DNA from: Phoronis australis
Lineage: Eukaryota > Phoronida > Phoronidae
Length of the DNA stretch: 64,000 nucleotides
Assembly (NCBI GenBank): GCA_002633005.1
Contig: NMRA01000104.1
Span: forward strand, 900,175 to 964,174
Direction of reading: 5' to 3'
Positions 24,371 to 37,329 of this stretch are shown one piece after another (position 1 is the stretch's first letter; each line of letters begins with the position of its first letter). The translations under genes were made by a program, and so were the position numbers. The notes beneath the pieces were generated by a model that was not told where the DNA came from, made no database searches, and worked only from the letters and a program-made list of their open reading frames with translations.

Positions 24371-27300
24371 AAGCAATTTCCGAAGGCATACTCACAGATT
24401 TTTGGCAGTAAACCAAGCCAACGCGTGGAACATGGGAGACGGGGCATCTCGCAGGGTTTGTAGGTCTCTTCATCCAAGTAACTTTGAATTTATTCGAGCT
24501 GACGCGTAGGCCAATTTTAGTTCATTCCAGTGGTAGCTGTTACAGTTTGCGAGTTAAGCTTTTAACTTCCAAAAATCGCTGAAATCTTTGTTTATGATTG
24601 GCAGTACATGTACGATATGTCGAGTACTTTAATTTATTAGACATACAGTTTGTACACGGTCGTAAAAACTCGTATCCCCGAAAGTCTCTTCGGCATGTGC
24701 GAGTTACTGTTTCTTACTAACAACTCCTAGTAACATTCTTAAAAGAAATACACTTCTTATACCCATCCCTTTCTTCAAACAAAGCAAGGTACTAGGACAT
24801 ATGTACAGAGAGTACTGTACAAATACTCAGCGGAAAGATAAGGTTCATCCTTTGCTGAAAAAAGCGTTTTTAGAGGAAAAACATAAAATGATCACCATAA
24901 AAGTGGTTGATTTGAATAAAGGCTGTAGTCGTTAGAAAAATTACTTCAGTTTGGTATGCTAAACCCGGGTTTCCTTCAATGAAACTATCTTTTGACTAAC
25001 GGCTATGAAACTGGTCAAAACTTGCTCCTTACAGAGACGAGAAGTAATTTTTGGTCTTGCAAAGTTCGTTATCACTCGAAACCATGTTCTCCATGACATG
25101 ATTTAAATTTATTATAAAATAGGAAGTATTCAGACGACAGATGCTAACATGTGAATCTCCATAGGAGCGAAAGTGAGGCTACTGACTTTCCTGCCGTATC
25201 TGCAGGTGTGCCGCTATTTCGTACCTCAGGGCATGGGAGAGCAATCAGTGCGGAAGGCGAGAATTGACGCACTGCGACAAGTCACCTTGTAGAGCCTTGT
25301 CTCATGCAACAGCCGATTGTGAATTATTTCCAACCTCAGAAGTCGCATCTATTTTGAACAATTTGAAACCAATTTCATTAGTGGTTTAAATAAAAGTTGT
25401 CATTTTTTGAAGTAATGCTGGTTTATAACTGCTTTAAAGGGGACGTGTCCTTACCTAACGACGTAACAATGGAAACATGAATAGCCCAGTGAACTCTCTA
25501 CCATTAGAGGAATTGGACGGTATCCTGTCGATGTTGACATTGATTTGGAACGGACCGATTTTGGATGGTTTGAACACACTTGTTCTCGCTTACACCCTAA
25601 GATTGTGAATAAAAAAGGAAATGTTCACATTTTGAAAGTCTCATTCACCTGTCCATCAGTGTCATCCTCTGAGAGATCTCTCAAAGAGGCCATCTTTCCC
25701 AAGCTGTGAATCGATGCTTGTCACACATTTTGAGATGCGGTGTTTGATCATTTTTTAAAGGATCATTCTCGTTTTTACGGCCGCAAAAAGTATATTAATC
25801 GTTGATTTGGATAGATTTTTTAAATTTATTACCTATGACCAGAGCTATGAAACAATAAATTTGTTGATTTTTTATTATTTTTTGTTTGTCAGACATTCGC
25901 GGCTGAAACCAAACTCGGTGACTTTGCCATTTAAATTCGCTTAAAACACATTTTCGTCCATTGTGTGCTAATTTACTTGTTAACATAGCGTTTATTTGCA
26001 AATGCGTCGGTCCCCGGTTCGTATCTGCCCGTGGGATGATTTCAGACAATCATTTTCTCGCTGATGATGTCACTTTAAACGAGTTCTGTATATAACAAAT
26101 CTCCAGGCAAGTCCTACTGTGAATTGTGTTAATTTTATTCTCTATTTCCTTAAATTTATGCATCCGCCGATGTGGGATTTTGTCCAGGGGGGTACGGAAA
26201 GCCTAGGGGCAAATATCATGGGTGTTAGATGTTTCTGCGTTACAGCAATGGAATACCTTTGAATCCGTGCCTGTTAGAATCAAACATATAAATTCATTAT
26301 TTCTCAAGTAGTGTTGTAGTTGGGCAAATGAACGTGTTTGTATGCTAATTGGGTATTTTCTCACACATGTCAGAATCTTGCATGGGGCCCATTCGTTTAT
26401 CGACTCTCGAAAGCATATATTTTTCATATTGTTGATAGCCACGGGAACATACGGTCTTGTTTCCAGTCCTGTGCTCGTTGCTGTTTAACAAACCAGGGTT
26501 TGGGAAGACTTTTTTGTGTGACCATCAAACTGTGATTTTCACACATGGTTCTAATTTTAAATCTGGAGATCAACGTATCCGGGTCGCTTGTGTCCTAACT
26601 CCTTATAACAATAATAACGCAAGTGCAAGATTACCTTTCAAACACGCAAGTTTTTTTCTAAGTTTTGACTGTCCTTCTAGAATAGCTCAGCCAGGAAATC
26701 CATTGTCCGTTATTTTGACAACATGATTAGAAGAAAACAATTCCACTAGCTTTAAGTCGTTGCGAAATCGGAGCTGTGTTTGCAAGCACATACTGATAGT
26801 TACGCTTGCACGGCATCAACAGGTTTAGACAAATTGGTGTTCACATCTGGGATTAATAATAAGTTGCAGATAGGACGCCTGAAGAAAAGACAGAGCGGTC
26901 GCTTAAAATAAGCCGTCACAAAGGTTTCCTATTCGCATTATTGACAGCATTTATCATAACAGTAATTATAGCATAACATTAATAAGCAAAAATGCTTATA
27001 TTCTGTTGAAACGCGTGCGATCTCCATGTGCAAACAGAGCCTAACTCTAAGTTAGGCTAAGCCATTTAGTGCCGGACTCTGCCGTTGAGCAAAACTGGTG
27101 GCGCGCCCGTACATAACAGGGTTGCAATCACAAGATCCCACACAACTTTATCGCTATGTGAGACGCTCCTGCTGTAAACTAGAGCGCTTGCGTGTTTCAC
27201 GTTTTTATCATCAACTTTGCACGCCATCCTTCTGCGCATGTGTGAGCTTCAGTCATTCTCCAGTGTGAAAAGCACATGACTGCCACACTACCGAAGTCCA

Positions 27301-27559
27301 CTTATGTGCAGATTACCGGTCACCTTCGAGGGGACATGTCAGTGTTCGAAAATACAGATGTGTTTTAGTTGTGTGCATGCGTAACGTGCAGTGTTCGAAC
27401 TCGATCCGCCGGGCCAGTTACTCTGAAAATTTACTGGCCTGAGTGCCAAGTTAACTTTTAAAAGTTACTGGCCCGGCCGTAAATCCACTGGCCCCGGGAC
27501 ACCGGGCCAGCGTGTATTTTGAACGCTGGTAACGTGTAAGTTTAAACAGAGATCCTCTG
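24371..27559. other. Intergenic stretch, no gene recognised
   Basis: It lies between innexins A and B. Near 27411-27525 there is a short patch of repeated GGCCAG/GGCCCGG motifs. Otherwise I see nothing that can be supported. Confidence 0.5.
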
Positions 27560-27715
27560 CAGGGGCGGATCCAGGATTTTGAGTTAGGGGCGGCCAGGGC
27601 AGAGTATTAGCCAGGATTTTGCCACTCAGACATTCGCGTCCCCAGACTGCCAAGTGGAATCTGGGAGAATTTTAGGGGAGGCCATGATTCCCATACCCCC
27701 CTAAATCCTCCACTG
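27560..27715 (+). mobile_element. hAT-like non-autonomous element fragment, copy 1
   Basis: It starts CAGGGGCGGATCCAGGATT and ends AAATCCTCCACTG, hAT-like imperfect termini. It matches 62723-62876 along its length. An exact 8 bp target duplication is not visible. Confidence 0.6.
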
Positions 27716-28910
27716 CTCTGATTTAAAAACGACAACATCCTCCATCTGCGTACACTACCAAGGTCAGTTCGAGCGATTCTAACGCTTCGTGCCTGCTTGA
27801 TAAACATATTTCTGAATATCAAGGTGATGTGTTTCTCTAAAACAGTAACTCCGACAATACAACATTCTGGCAGAGTTCAGAATATTATACCCTTTGAGTC
27901 AATCATGTTTCTTCATTCCAACTTGCTCCGATTACATTGGCTTGCAACATCATCTTGCCTCTTAAAGATGTTAGACGTTAAGTGGCCACGTAGCTACAAA
28001 TGATTTAAGGGCTAATTTTCGTTGCAGACAATTAAACGCACCAGTTCACCAGAGCCTTGTACGAAGTAAGCCCATCATCGCCTACACTGTATTAAAAACA
28101 TGTCTTTACATCGTTTTCTAAATTTCTTTACTTTTTAGTTTAGAGTGGTGGTTGTAATTTACCAAACACAAATATGAACACGTGGCCCAAGACTTTCATG
28201 GGTTATAAAGTGACATTCCTGCAAGCCAAACAGAATGTATGACTGTGTCAAAAGTGCTCATTCTATTCCACGATCCCACTTAGTTATTGGTATCACCTGG
28301 GTGGTCATCGATACTCTTAGTCATATCACTCAATTATATGGCCCATGTAAGGCATTTTTATGTCATAATAAAGTCGCAAATTTGCCCACACTCTTAAATA
28401 ACTAACCGCCATCTTGGATTTCAATATGGTGTCGATTTTTAAAAATTAGTGGAAGCTCAGGATGTGTATGAGCGGTTTTGAGAATAAACCTTTCACAGTA
28501 GTAGGCCTTGTTAAATTCGCCTAAAGCGTGCATTGACATTTACTTCATCACCAGGTTTTTATGTAGAATTGTGAGCGCAGCACAACTGTATGCCTCATAA
28601 ACACTGAGATACCGAAGGTTTCTTAAAAGGGCACTTTTACTTTTCTGTGCTTTGAAATGTGCTTGTTTAACGCTATAGGAAGCCTTTCGGCGAAATATGC
28701 ATCACACTGACGAAAAAACCTAAGTCACGTTGCTATAAGTACCTTTTGCGCATAGTGAGACACCTTAGGAGGCCGTCGATGTCTTTAATTCCATCCAACT
28801 CGAACCAAGTCCTGAACTTTTTTTCGAGCAGTCCTTCGTTCAATTGCCCAAATCGGCATCTGACCATTTTTAACACTGCGCACGCTCCTGGTGCGCGCGG
28901 TAAAGAAGTA

Positions 28911-29166
28911 TGAAGCGCCAAAGGGTTCTTAAACGAGTGACTTTTTGGGCGTTGCAATGTGCTTAATCTATTTGTACTTTTGCTTAATCTACGCGTACTT
29001 TTAATTCTTAAACGATCATCGTTCTGCTCTTAATCAATCAATGTGAGAGCACTGGCGTGATTGGACTATATGATCTGATTAAAAGTAGATTAATTAAAAT
29101 TACGCCTTCATTAAGCACATTTCAACGCGCAAAATGTTATTCGTTCAAGAACCCTTTGGCGCTTCA
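28911..29166. mobile_element. Foldback MITE (256 bp) with TA flanks
   Basis: It begins TGAAGCGCCAAAGGGTTC and ends with the reverse complement, with TA on both sides. Subterminal units of about 22 bases containing TTAATCTACGCGTACTTTT repeat inside the arms. Confidence 0.75.
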
Positions 29167-29560
29167 TAAAAAGGGCGGGATTGGACTATATGAACTAATT
29201 AAAAGTACGCGTTAATTAAGTAAAACTACGCGTAGATTAAGCAAAAGTACGCGTATATTAAGCACATTTCTACGCGTTGAAAGGTACTCGTTTAAGAACC
29301 CTTTGTCGCTTCATATTATTCAACGTGCACTGATCTGTACCCCAATCAAAGACAAGTTTACAGTCAGTAATTACTGCAGAGAGGAGACAGCACAGACGGA
29401 ACAAGGCCGAACTGATTTTAAACTACGCGTTGAAAACGCAACTGTGCGCATTGGATAACCAATTATGTGCGTTGATTAAGCAGTTCTGCGCGTTGATTTA
29501 GAAACAGTGCTCATTGAATAGCACATTTCAACGCGCCTAAAGAAACTTTGTCGCTTCATA
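29167..29560. repeat. Two further partial foldback-element ends of the same family
   Basis: Ends of the same family, AAGAACCCTTTGTCGCTTCA at 29313 and ACTTTGTCGCTTCA at 29558, are each followed by TA. Each carries TACGCG-containing subterminal units. The left halves are missing or diverged, so this is a nested or eroded cluster. Confidence 0.65.
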
Positions 29561-32089
29561 GACACAGTCCTGGCGTGGGTTCCATAGACGAGAGAACCTC
29601 GCGAAAACGCAAGGCTTCGCGAGATATTGCCCACGTGACAAGCCAAACACTTGGCAATATTTGAATATTTCAATAGTGTATGAAAATGTGATGAAAATTG
29701 GTTGAAAAGTTGACTTTTGTCAAGTTAATGAAATATTGGCATATATCATTTACTCATATACAAGTGGTGTTCAGGAGAAACTAGGTCGCAATTTCGTCGC
29801 ATAGAGATCGGTAGATAGGCGTATCCATTGTTCTTATAATGCAGATAATGACAAGAATTTATCGGTAACCGGATGTTGTGCGCCTCAGGTACGATGTCCA
29901 TGCGACTTGTATTGTTATATCCAACAGAGTCGCAACAAAGGAAAATAATGGTGGTCGGCTTCATTTTCATTAAAACCAGTAAAATTTGATAATTATTTTT
30001 AATGCAAGTCAGCGTTATTAAGAGAAACTGTTTACAGCCATCTGACAATCGCATCTATACGCGTAATATTCAAACTTAAAAATGGGCTTAATCAAGATAT
30101 ATTTGAGATATTTTGCCGCTTTGTAGCAATGCTCATCGGTTAGAGGTCAATTTCTATTTGATCAACTTTCCTTTGGGAGCAAAGAATACCAAAAACAATC
30201 ATCGAGAAATTTGTCAACTTTCTAGATCTGTGAGTGTCAAAATTTTGACGTTTGGAGCTCTCCTAGTGATCAAATTGCTTGGAGGGGACTGTCAGTTGGA
30301 GGGGACTGTCAATTTGCAATATCGGTTTCACAGCCTCTGTCAAGTCTCCATTCATTAAATATAAGCGTCTATGCACAAGTTTTGTCTAATTGTCTACTGT
30401 GTTTGCGGAGACACCTTCTTCGTATTACAGTTCATAAAAAATTGTTGAATTCGCAAAAGGAACACGTTTCTGCTTCTTCAGAAACTTAGATACACGTCCA
30501 AATTCTGTTTTCCTGTTCATTTCTAAACAGTCATACCATTCGTCGCGACAGCCTTCCAACTATTTTCGTACTATTATGTTTCTGAAATGCTCTTGCTCGG
30601 CAACTCGGAACGTCAGAAAAGAGTAAAACAACACATATTTGGTTTACCTGCGTGAACATTGTCACAAAACCGGAACTATGGTTTGACCAGCATCCTGGAC
30701 TACATATGCACGCCACAGCAACAGAATCAAGGCAAGATACTGCCTGCGTCACTGGCAGTAATTCGGTAACGCCGTGCAAGATACTGCGTGCGTCACTGGC
30801 AGTAATTCGGTAACGCCGTGCAGTGTGTTAGTAGCCAACAAAGAAATAATGATTTTGTACTTCGGCGCGCGATATAGCATAAAACCGCACCGAACCATGG
30901 TTTGGGTTCCGTTTCAGAAAATGACTAAGACAGAAATTTGGTCTTACATTCCCATTTCATTATAGCTGAATAATTTAGGAATAACTTATAAATGTTATCT
31001 CAGTAACTACTAGTTATGTGTATGTTCTCAAAAGACTTTTACCACCCCCCTCCATACTTGCACATTTCACCAAGAGATTACAAAATTCTCCGAAGCATTA
31101 ATTGGGTAAAGCGTTAATTCATATTAGCTGAAATTATCTTAGGAAATTTCATATTTCATGGTCGAATGATGTTCAAATTTAGGAATTTTAATTGGCATCA
31201 AAATTACCGAAGCATAAACTGGTAAATTCCACGAAAATGTGTCACTTTCAACGCGGGAAGTTTTTACATTTGAAACGTACACATACGTATTAAGTGGAAA
31301 ACGTCAAAATCAAATTTCCAGGTGAAAATACTCAGGAAAACTATTTTAAAGCTCAGGACATATTGACTACATGATTATCTTAGGCACCTGCCTGGGAACG
31401 CCGCGTTATGTTTTTTAGAGAAATCTTATAAAACACTGCAATTTAGTCCGTCTTTAGAAATCACCTTTATAATTTGTGTGCAAAAATATAGGATATGGCT
31501 GTCAAAGCTTAGGACCTTTAATAAAACGGAAACCAGATCGATCCACTTATTTCGCAAATGAGTGAAGGCACTTTGGAACTGACAATGAGGTACACGCCTA
31601 AGAAAAACACCCAATTAACCTCCTCCTTGACATGACGCTATATAATTAGCTATCGTCTGTCTGATACTTGACTAAAGAAGAACGCAATTACATATATTAT
31701 TCGCATTGTTAAGCTATGACAACGAGTTCCAGTGTCTGCAGAACAAATAGGAGAGTTTATGGCCACTGGGGTTGCATGCCCTAAATTCGTGCTTTCCAAA
31801 CGCGTGCACAGAAATCAATTCGGTTTGAAGAAACACTGGAATTCGAAAACAATTTTTAAGTTTTAATAGGCCTATTTTTCGTCATAATCATCAATCTACT
31901 TTTTTCTTTTCAATACGTATTAAGGCTTAACGCCGTAAATTATAAACACACACTTTCCCAAGATTCAGCTGACCAACGTATGACGACAACAACACGTGTT
32001 TGCTTATGCACTGGAACCCATATTCATAACATACTCATTTGGAAAATGTAAATCTTACTTACTATACATAATATTTTCATTTCTTTCAG
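29561..32089. other. Upstream region / putative last 5' intron of innexin B
   Basis: It ends in the acceptor TTTCTTTCAG one base before the innexin B ATG. No first exon resembling those of A and C was found. A TATATAA-like box near 31640 is the only promoter hint. It contains the 44 bp tandem duplication. Confidence 0.35.
30732..30819 (+). repeat. Tandem duplication of a 44 bp unit
   Basis: Two copies differ at one base (GCCTGC versus GCGTGC) and contain TCACTGGCAGTAATTCGG. There is no further copy. Confidence 0.9.
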
Positions 32090-32090
32090 G

Positions 32091-33290
32091 ATGTCAAGTT
32101 TCCTGGACGTGATCGGGAAAGTTGCCAAACTTTCTCTACATTACGACGACGACTTCTTCGATCGACTGAGTCACCGCTACACACTAGGTGTCCTCGTTGT
32201 TGCCACGATCATCGTCAGCACTAAACAATATGTGGGGGACCCAATAAACTGCTGGTGTCCAGCACATTTCACTGGCAGTCACGAGGAATATACAAACAAT
32301 GTCTGCTGGATTTCAAATACATACTATGTCCCTATCGAGGACAACATTCCCTTCGAATTACCCATAAGGAGAGACAAGGAACTCAGCTATTACCAATGGG
32401 TACCATTTATTCTTCTCTCTATGTCCGGTTTGTTTTATTTCCCGCATGTCCTCTGGCGGCTGTTCACAGGGCGCATTGGACTCGACTGCAACGGGATTGT
32501 GTGTGCTCTGAATAACACGGAACATATGAATCCCGAAATCCGCGACAAAACAATAAAATTCATTGTAAGGCACATGGATAGGTATTTTGAGCATCAAAAG
32601 GAATACAGGAACGGTTGTTGCGCTCGTTTGCAGGCGTTTCTCGCCGACAAATGTTGTTTATTTTGGGGAAAACGTTACGGTAATCAAATTGTTGCCATGT
32701 ATTTGGTTTCCAAATGCATTTATATTGCCAACTCCATTGCGCAATTATTCCTCATGAATCTCTTTTTACGCCGTGATTATAATTTTTATGGCATTGAAGT
32801 TATGGAACGTCTCATGAATGGTACGGACTGGAAGGAATCGCACAGATTTCCGCGTATAACTTTGTGCGACTTTGAAATTCGTCGCATGGGCGGAATGGTG
32901 AACACCCATCGTTATACGGTGCAGTGCGCACTTCCGGTCAATTTATTCAACGAAAAGATCTTCCTGTTCCTCTGGTTCTGGCTCGTTCTAGTCGCCTTCC
33001 TCACGTGTTGGGGAGTGTTGCCATGGATACTTACACTCTTCCGTAGGACTCGCATACAATACGTCAAGAAGCATCTAAAGATGGCGGAGAAATACAACAA
33101 AAGTGACGCTAAAATATATAAAGCGTTTACAGACAAGTATTTACGCCAAGATGGCGTATTCGTGTTGAGGATTATTAGTAAGAACACTAATGATATCATT
33201 ATCTCAGAAATCATTGTTGCACTGTGGGACTATTTCAAAAAACACCGACGAAGTTACCACCCCAACGCAAACGTTGAGCATGCAATATGA
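32091..33290 (+). CDS. Innexin B (gap-junction/hemichannel subunit), single coding exon
   Basis: This gene encodes a 399-residue innexin colinear with innexins A and C, with YYQWV at 100-104, four membrane segments in the same places and loop cysteines Cys54/Cys72 and Cys259/Cys279. It has an extra cysteine in loop 1 (CWCP, Cys56) where A and C have CWVP. A sequon NGT is at 243-245. It is clearly more diverged than A and C are from each other, and it uses more A/T-ending codons, so it reflects an older duplication. The start is fixed by the conserved MSSFLDV and by an acceptor (TTTCTTTCAG, ending 32089) one base upstream. I did not find its upstream non-coding exon. A TATATAA-like sequence near 31640 is one weak promoter candidate. 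A canonical AATAAA lies far downstream at 34034-34039. It probably forms homomeric or mixed channels with its neighbours, which is inference from family and clustering only. Confidence 0.96.
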   Translation: MSSFLDVIGKVAKLSLHYDDDFFDRLSHRYTLGVLVVATIIVSTKQYVGDPINCWCPAHFTGSHEEYTNNVCWISNTYYVPIEDNIPFELPIRRDKELSYYQWVPFILLSMSGLFYFPHVLWRLFTGRIGLDCNGIVCALNNTEHMNPEIRDKTIKFIVRHMDRYFEHQKEYRNGCCARLQAFLADKCCLFWGKRYGNQIVAMYLVSKCIYIANSIAQLFLMNLFLRRDYNFYGIEVMERLMNGTDWKESHRFPRITLCDFEIRRMGGMVNTHRYTVQCALPVNLFNEKIFLFLWFWLVLVAFLTCWGVLPWILTLFRRTRIQYVKKHLKMAEKYNKSDAKIYKAFTDKYLRQDGVFVLRIISKNTNDIIISEIIVALWDYFKKHRRSYHPNANVEHAI

Positions 33291-36200
33291 TTGTGTACGA
33301 CTTAAATCCTGTTAGTCAAACATGCAGAGATTTACAAAGCTTACGGGAAATCTGTTCTCCTCACTTCAACGTCATTGAGGCATCTCTGTGTTGTCTCATA
33401 CTGCGCGGTTGAGTCAGTCTTAACTGATGTCACGATCGTGAATTTGGAACTGATTGACTGAGATTTGGCCTGGATCAATTCACGTGATACGTCGGGTGTG
33501 GATATATAGCTGCCGAAAGATGGTTCTTCATAGGTCGTTCGTTACCTGGGATTCAATATCCCCGGGATGCAATAAGTGGTGCTTCCAAACCTCGGTTCAA
33601 TTACAGGTATTGCGTGCGGTAAGCGATTCGATGCACTGTTAATCATTTAGGGCAATACTTACGATGTGGTGGGCAGTGCTCATCGAGACGCATGTGTTCA
33701 GGAAATTTGTGTGGCTTTCTACAATATCGTGGGTGTTATTAAGTTATAAAAAGTCTAGTCTAAATTATGAGAATGTCTAGTCGCACAGATTTGACGTTTG
33801 TAGTGCTCATTACTGTTGAAATCATGGAGTATAGTACATGGGCTGTCAACTCTGTGCATTCTCAATGCACAAAAAGTGTTAACTAGCGCACAAGCCATTG
33901 GCCGCCTCTACGTCACTATTCATTAGCAGCGCTTAATGTCAATCACGGTTTTACTTCCGGCAAGTAAGTCGTCGGCTCACTAACCGGAAAGTGGCAACTT
34001 GTTAAACTGTTGTCTATGAGCTATGATGAAACTAATAAATGTACTATATAGTGACGTCAGTCGTATTTATATCCAATTACAGTGTTTTTTGTACGTCATC
34101 CAATCAGCCAGACCTCTTCGTTTCATCAAGATGAAAAGAAAAAAGAAATGCTGGTGCTGTTTTTTAGAAAGTAAGACTTTCCTATTCAGATGTCCGCAAA
34201 TGCTTTTGGGGTGTTCAGATCAGCAGGCATGAATTATAATTGCACAATTAGATTACATGCACAGACTGATTATGTTACGGTTTTGTCAAATCTTGTAACC
34301 TGTATTCTTAAGCCAATTAGCAAAACGTAGGGAATGTCAATTTGTAAAAGTATACATTTTATGAAAGTAGAAACATTGGGTATTCTGAAAATATGTTTGT
34401 TACAAGTCTGCCATTGTTATGTTCACGCCAATAGGCTTTTAAGTCAAAATTTCGTTTTTTTTGATAGGTACACTCATAACAGAACGACCCATAGAATGAC
34501 CTTAATCAAACCATTTCTATTTAGAAACTTTACATTTGGCCTCCAAACCATTGTTAGGATTTTTTGATTACTTGCTTACTTTGAGTTTCAAACTAGATTA
34601 ACTTATAAGAATTGAACATGTCAATCAACACAATACACGTAACAGCAGGTGTCTTATTAAATGGAAATACACGCCAAATTGAGAAATCCTAAAATCGTTT
34701 TGGAGATGGATAAACAAATAACAATAGTGGGAAGTCTCATTGAAGTTATGAAGTTTTTTTAGAATTCGTGTTCATAATTTCAAACAATGTCGTTGGACAG
34801 GAGACGAGAAAAAGCGGCAAAGATTTAGGACCCATGAAATTCTCAAGGTTTATCCCATACCTTCGTTAAAGCAAGTTACCGATCGTTGCAAGTTACCTAT
34901 TCGCTTACGTTGCTATTTAAGTCATTTTTTACCTTAAATGTCAATTGAATTCGCGTCACGTAATTAAATTAGTTAGATTGTCGGAGTCGTTGTTCAGAGT
35001 CTTGGCTCAATATAGATCACGGGGAGAAGCTATCGTTTACAAATCAACAGTGCATTGTGGTACACTCTATGTGAAAAATGCCGGCCAATGAATTCCAACT
35101 ATAAACTTGGATTATAGAAACAGTAAAACTTAAAATGACAGATGAAATGAATGAATTTAGGTGAGGATTCAACTTTTTTTACACTTGTGTGCGCTCGTGA
35201 AAACAAAAGCGCTCGTCGCCGTCCATAGTCGATGCATTATCATATGTTTCCGTCGTGAACGCTATTTTGATCGAACGTTTGAGTATTTTTAACTGCAATG
35301 AGAAAAAGTTCTGGAAGTTAAAGCAGTCGACACGTTTTGATAAATTACAAGCAATATTGCTCACAATCTGGGTTACTTAGGCGTCTTGCGTCTGCAACTC
35401 GTCACACTTCTACATAATGCCTGGCGGAGTTTTTGAGTGACAGCTCTGTAACCATAGACATCGCATAGACCGGGCGCACGCGCTCCTGCCGCTGACAACT
35501 TGACGCCATATTTGGAGAGTGCTACTAGTCACGTGACACGGCTAATTGCCGTGTAAACAAACGGGGCAAATTGTCCTTTTCAAAGCGCGATATCTAACAA
35601 ATAAAGATTGCGAAGAAAGTGATTTTTTCCAGAGACATACAAAAACATGTGATGAAGCACTTACAAGCGTTTTTTTTAAGATTTAATCAGTCGATAGGGA
35701 AAATATCAAACTATTAGAAGATCGCTGTGGAGGAATACCGCAGACACTACTCATGATATCTGCAATCCCCGTGTTAAAGTATTAACTGGAGGAGGCCGAA
35801 GTAAACCAAAAATGTCGACTCGGTCTCAACAGATAGGGCTTTGAAATTCCCGTCATCTCCTAGATTCTCATTCCACGAGACCACGAAGTGCAACGTTACG
35901 TTCCATCGCATATGGCTTCATGTGGTGATAAAGGCGCTGCAAATGGCAATGGCACAGTTGGTACCCAGCACTTTTGTTGGACGGACCTGGCCTTGAAAAA
36001 TCAGCTCTGGGAGCTCCAATTACTCTGGTTAACAGGGTGAGCAAATTCAACTTTTCATCTTCGCGACAATGGCCATTGCAACCGAACGGATACTTTAAAA
36101 CACGAACAAAGGTTCTCCAAATTTGCAGAATTCACTCCTAAGCCACCGTAAGCATGCAATTACAATGAACTGAGAGAGCACATTCAGACTGTCAAACCTC

Positions 36201-37284
36201 TTCAGATTATAAAAATCAGGTGGAAAATGGGTGTCGACCAACCAGATTTCCTATAAACCTAGGGTATCTGAAGGCCAAGGGTACCTGAATTTAGTGTTTA
36301 GTTTCAATTTCCCCCTTGCAAGCAGTAAAGGTTTAAAAATAACTCGACCAAACAAAAAAGAAATCAATGATCAACAACTAGCGTTCCTTTAATCAGAACA
36401 GTAAATTCCATCCGTAGCTTTCACGTGGAGCGCAACCTAGCAGACGTCAATTCTTAATGAAACGGGGGGACGTAAATGATTCAACCGTGGCTCAAAACTA
36501 TTGGTTGCCTCCATCACATCAGTAATTTTTTTTTTCGTGGACACCGTGCGCATGCCCAACACTTATGTGTTAAAATAATTTTTTTCATATCAAAATACAT
36601 CAAAAAACAACCTCACCAGTAGACCAGCCGACAAATTAGAACTCCCACTAGCATGTATTAGCTGATCTCGATCGAGTTACGGGATTCTATTGGTCGATAC
36701 GTACGAACCATGATAATTAACCAATCACGACATTAATCGCCCTCCATTGTATTTAGTGTGAAAAGTCGTTAGGCGTTGCTGCTCGTTTTCCCGTGATTTA
36801 TCGTATGATAAAGAATGGCAAGGGTTTCCTCTTGTGGTGGTTGTGACAACTCTCCACATGAGCATGTGGTGGCTCTTTTCACTTTCTTGCGGAACATCAG
36901 AGAAGCGCTACACTTTTTCACAGTACTACCTTTCGTAGCACTGTGAAAAAGTGTAGTGCCACATCCGCGCTTCTCATGGTTCATAGCACTGTGAAATGTT
37001 GTTTATCATGGCAACTCATTGGTTAAAGTAATGAAACCGACGTCATCACATTCACTCATTGCCATTGGTTGAAATCTGGGAAACACCTTTCAGTTTACAG
37101 TTACGTAATATGGCAACCACCTTTGACTTGAATAGTTACAATTAATTAAAACGGGTAGTGATCGAAGTAAACAAAATCAAGGAAACCCCGAGCCGTAGCA
37201 AAGCCCAAACACTTACAGTGTATTGAAGACGTGTGCGATGTGAGCGATAAACTTCCGACCAAGCATGCGCATTGATGCCCACGC
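33291..37284. other. Region downstream of innexin B, no gene recognised
   Basis: It includes the innexin B 3' UTR of unknown length; a canonical AATAAA is at 34034-34039. The hairpin at 36.9 kb is listed separately. Other frames are short and unsupported. Confidence 0.45.
36907..36960. repeat. Hairpin with about 22 bp arms
   Basis: CTACACTTTTTCACAGT on the left pairs with ACTGTGAAAAAGTGTAG on the right around a 6-8 base loop. CACTGTGAAA appears again at 36988. Confidence 0.85.
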
Positions 37285-37329
37285 AAGGTACCCGCTCATC
37301 CAAAACCTTTACGGCAAACAGATGGCGCT
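37285..37329 (+). repeat. 45 bp inverted repeat, left arm
   Basis: It begins AAGGTACCCGCTCATCC and is the exact reverse complement of 38230-38274. About 900 bases separate the arms. Weak pairing continues a few bases outward past a 2-base indel. Confidence 0.9.

Noticed and set aside
31630-31680. TATATAA-like box as the innexin B promoter
   Set aside because: No donor site or exon matching those of A and C follows, so it is kept only as a hint.
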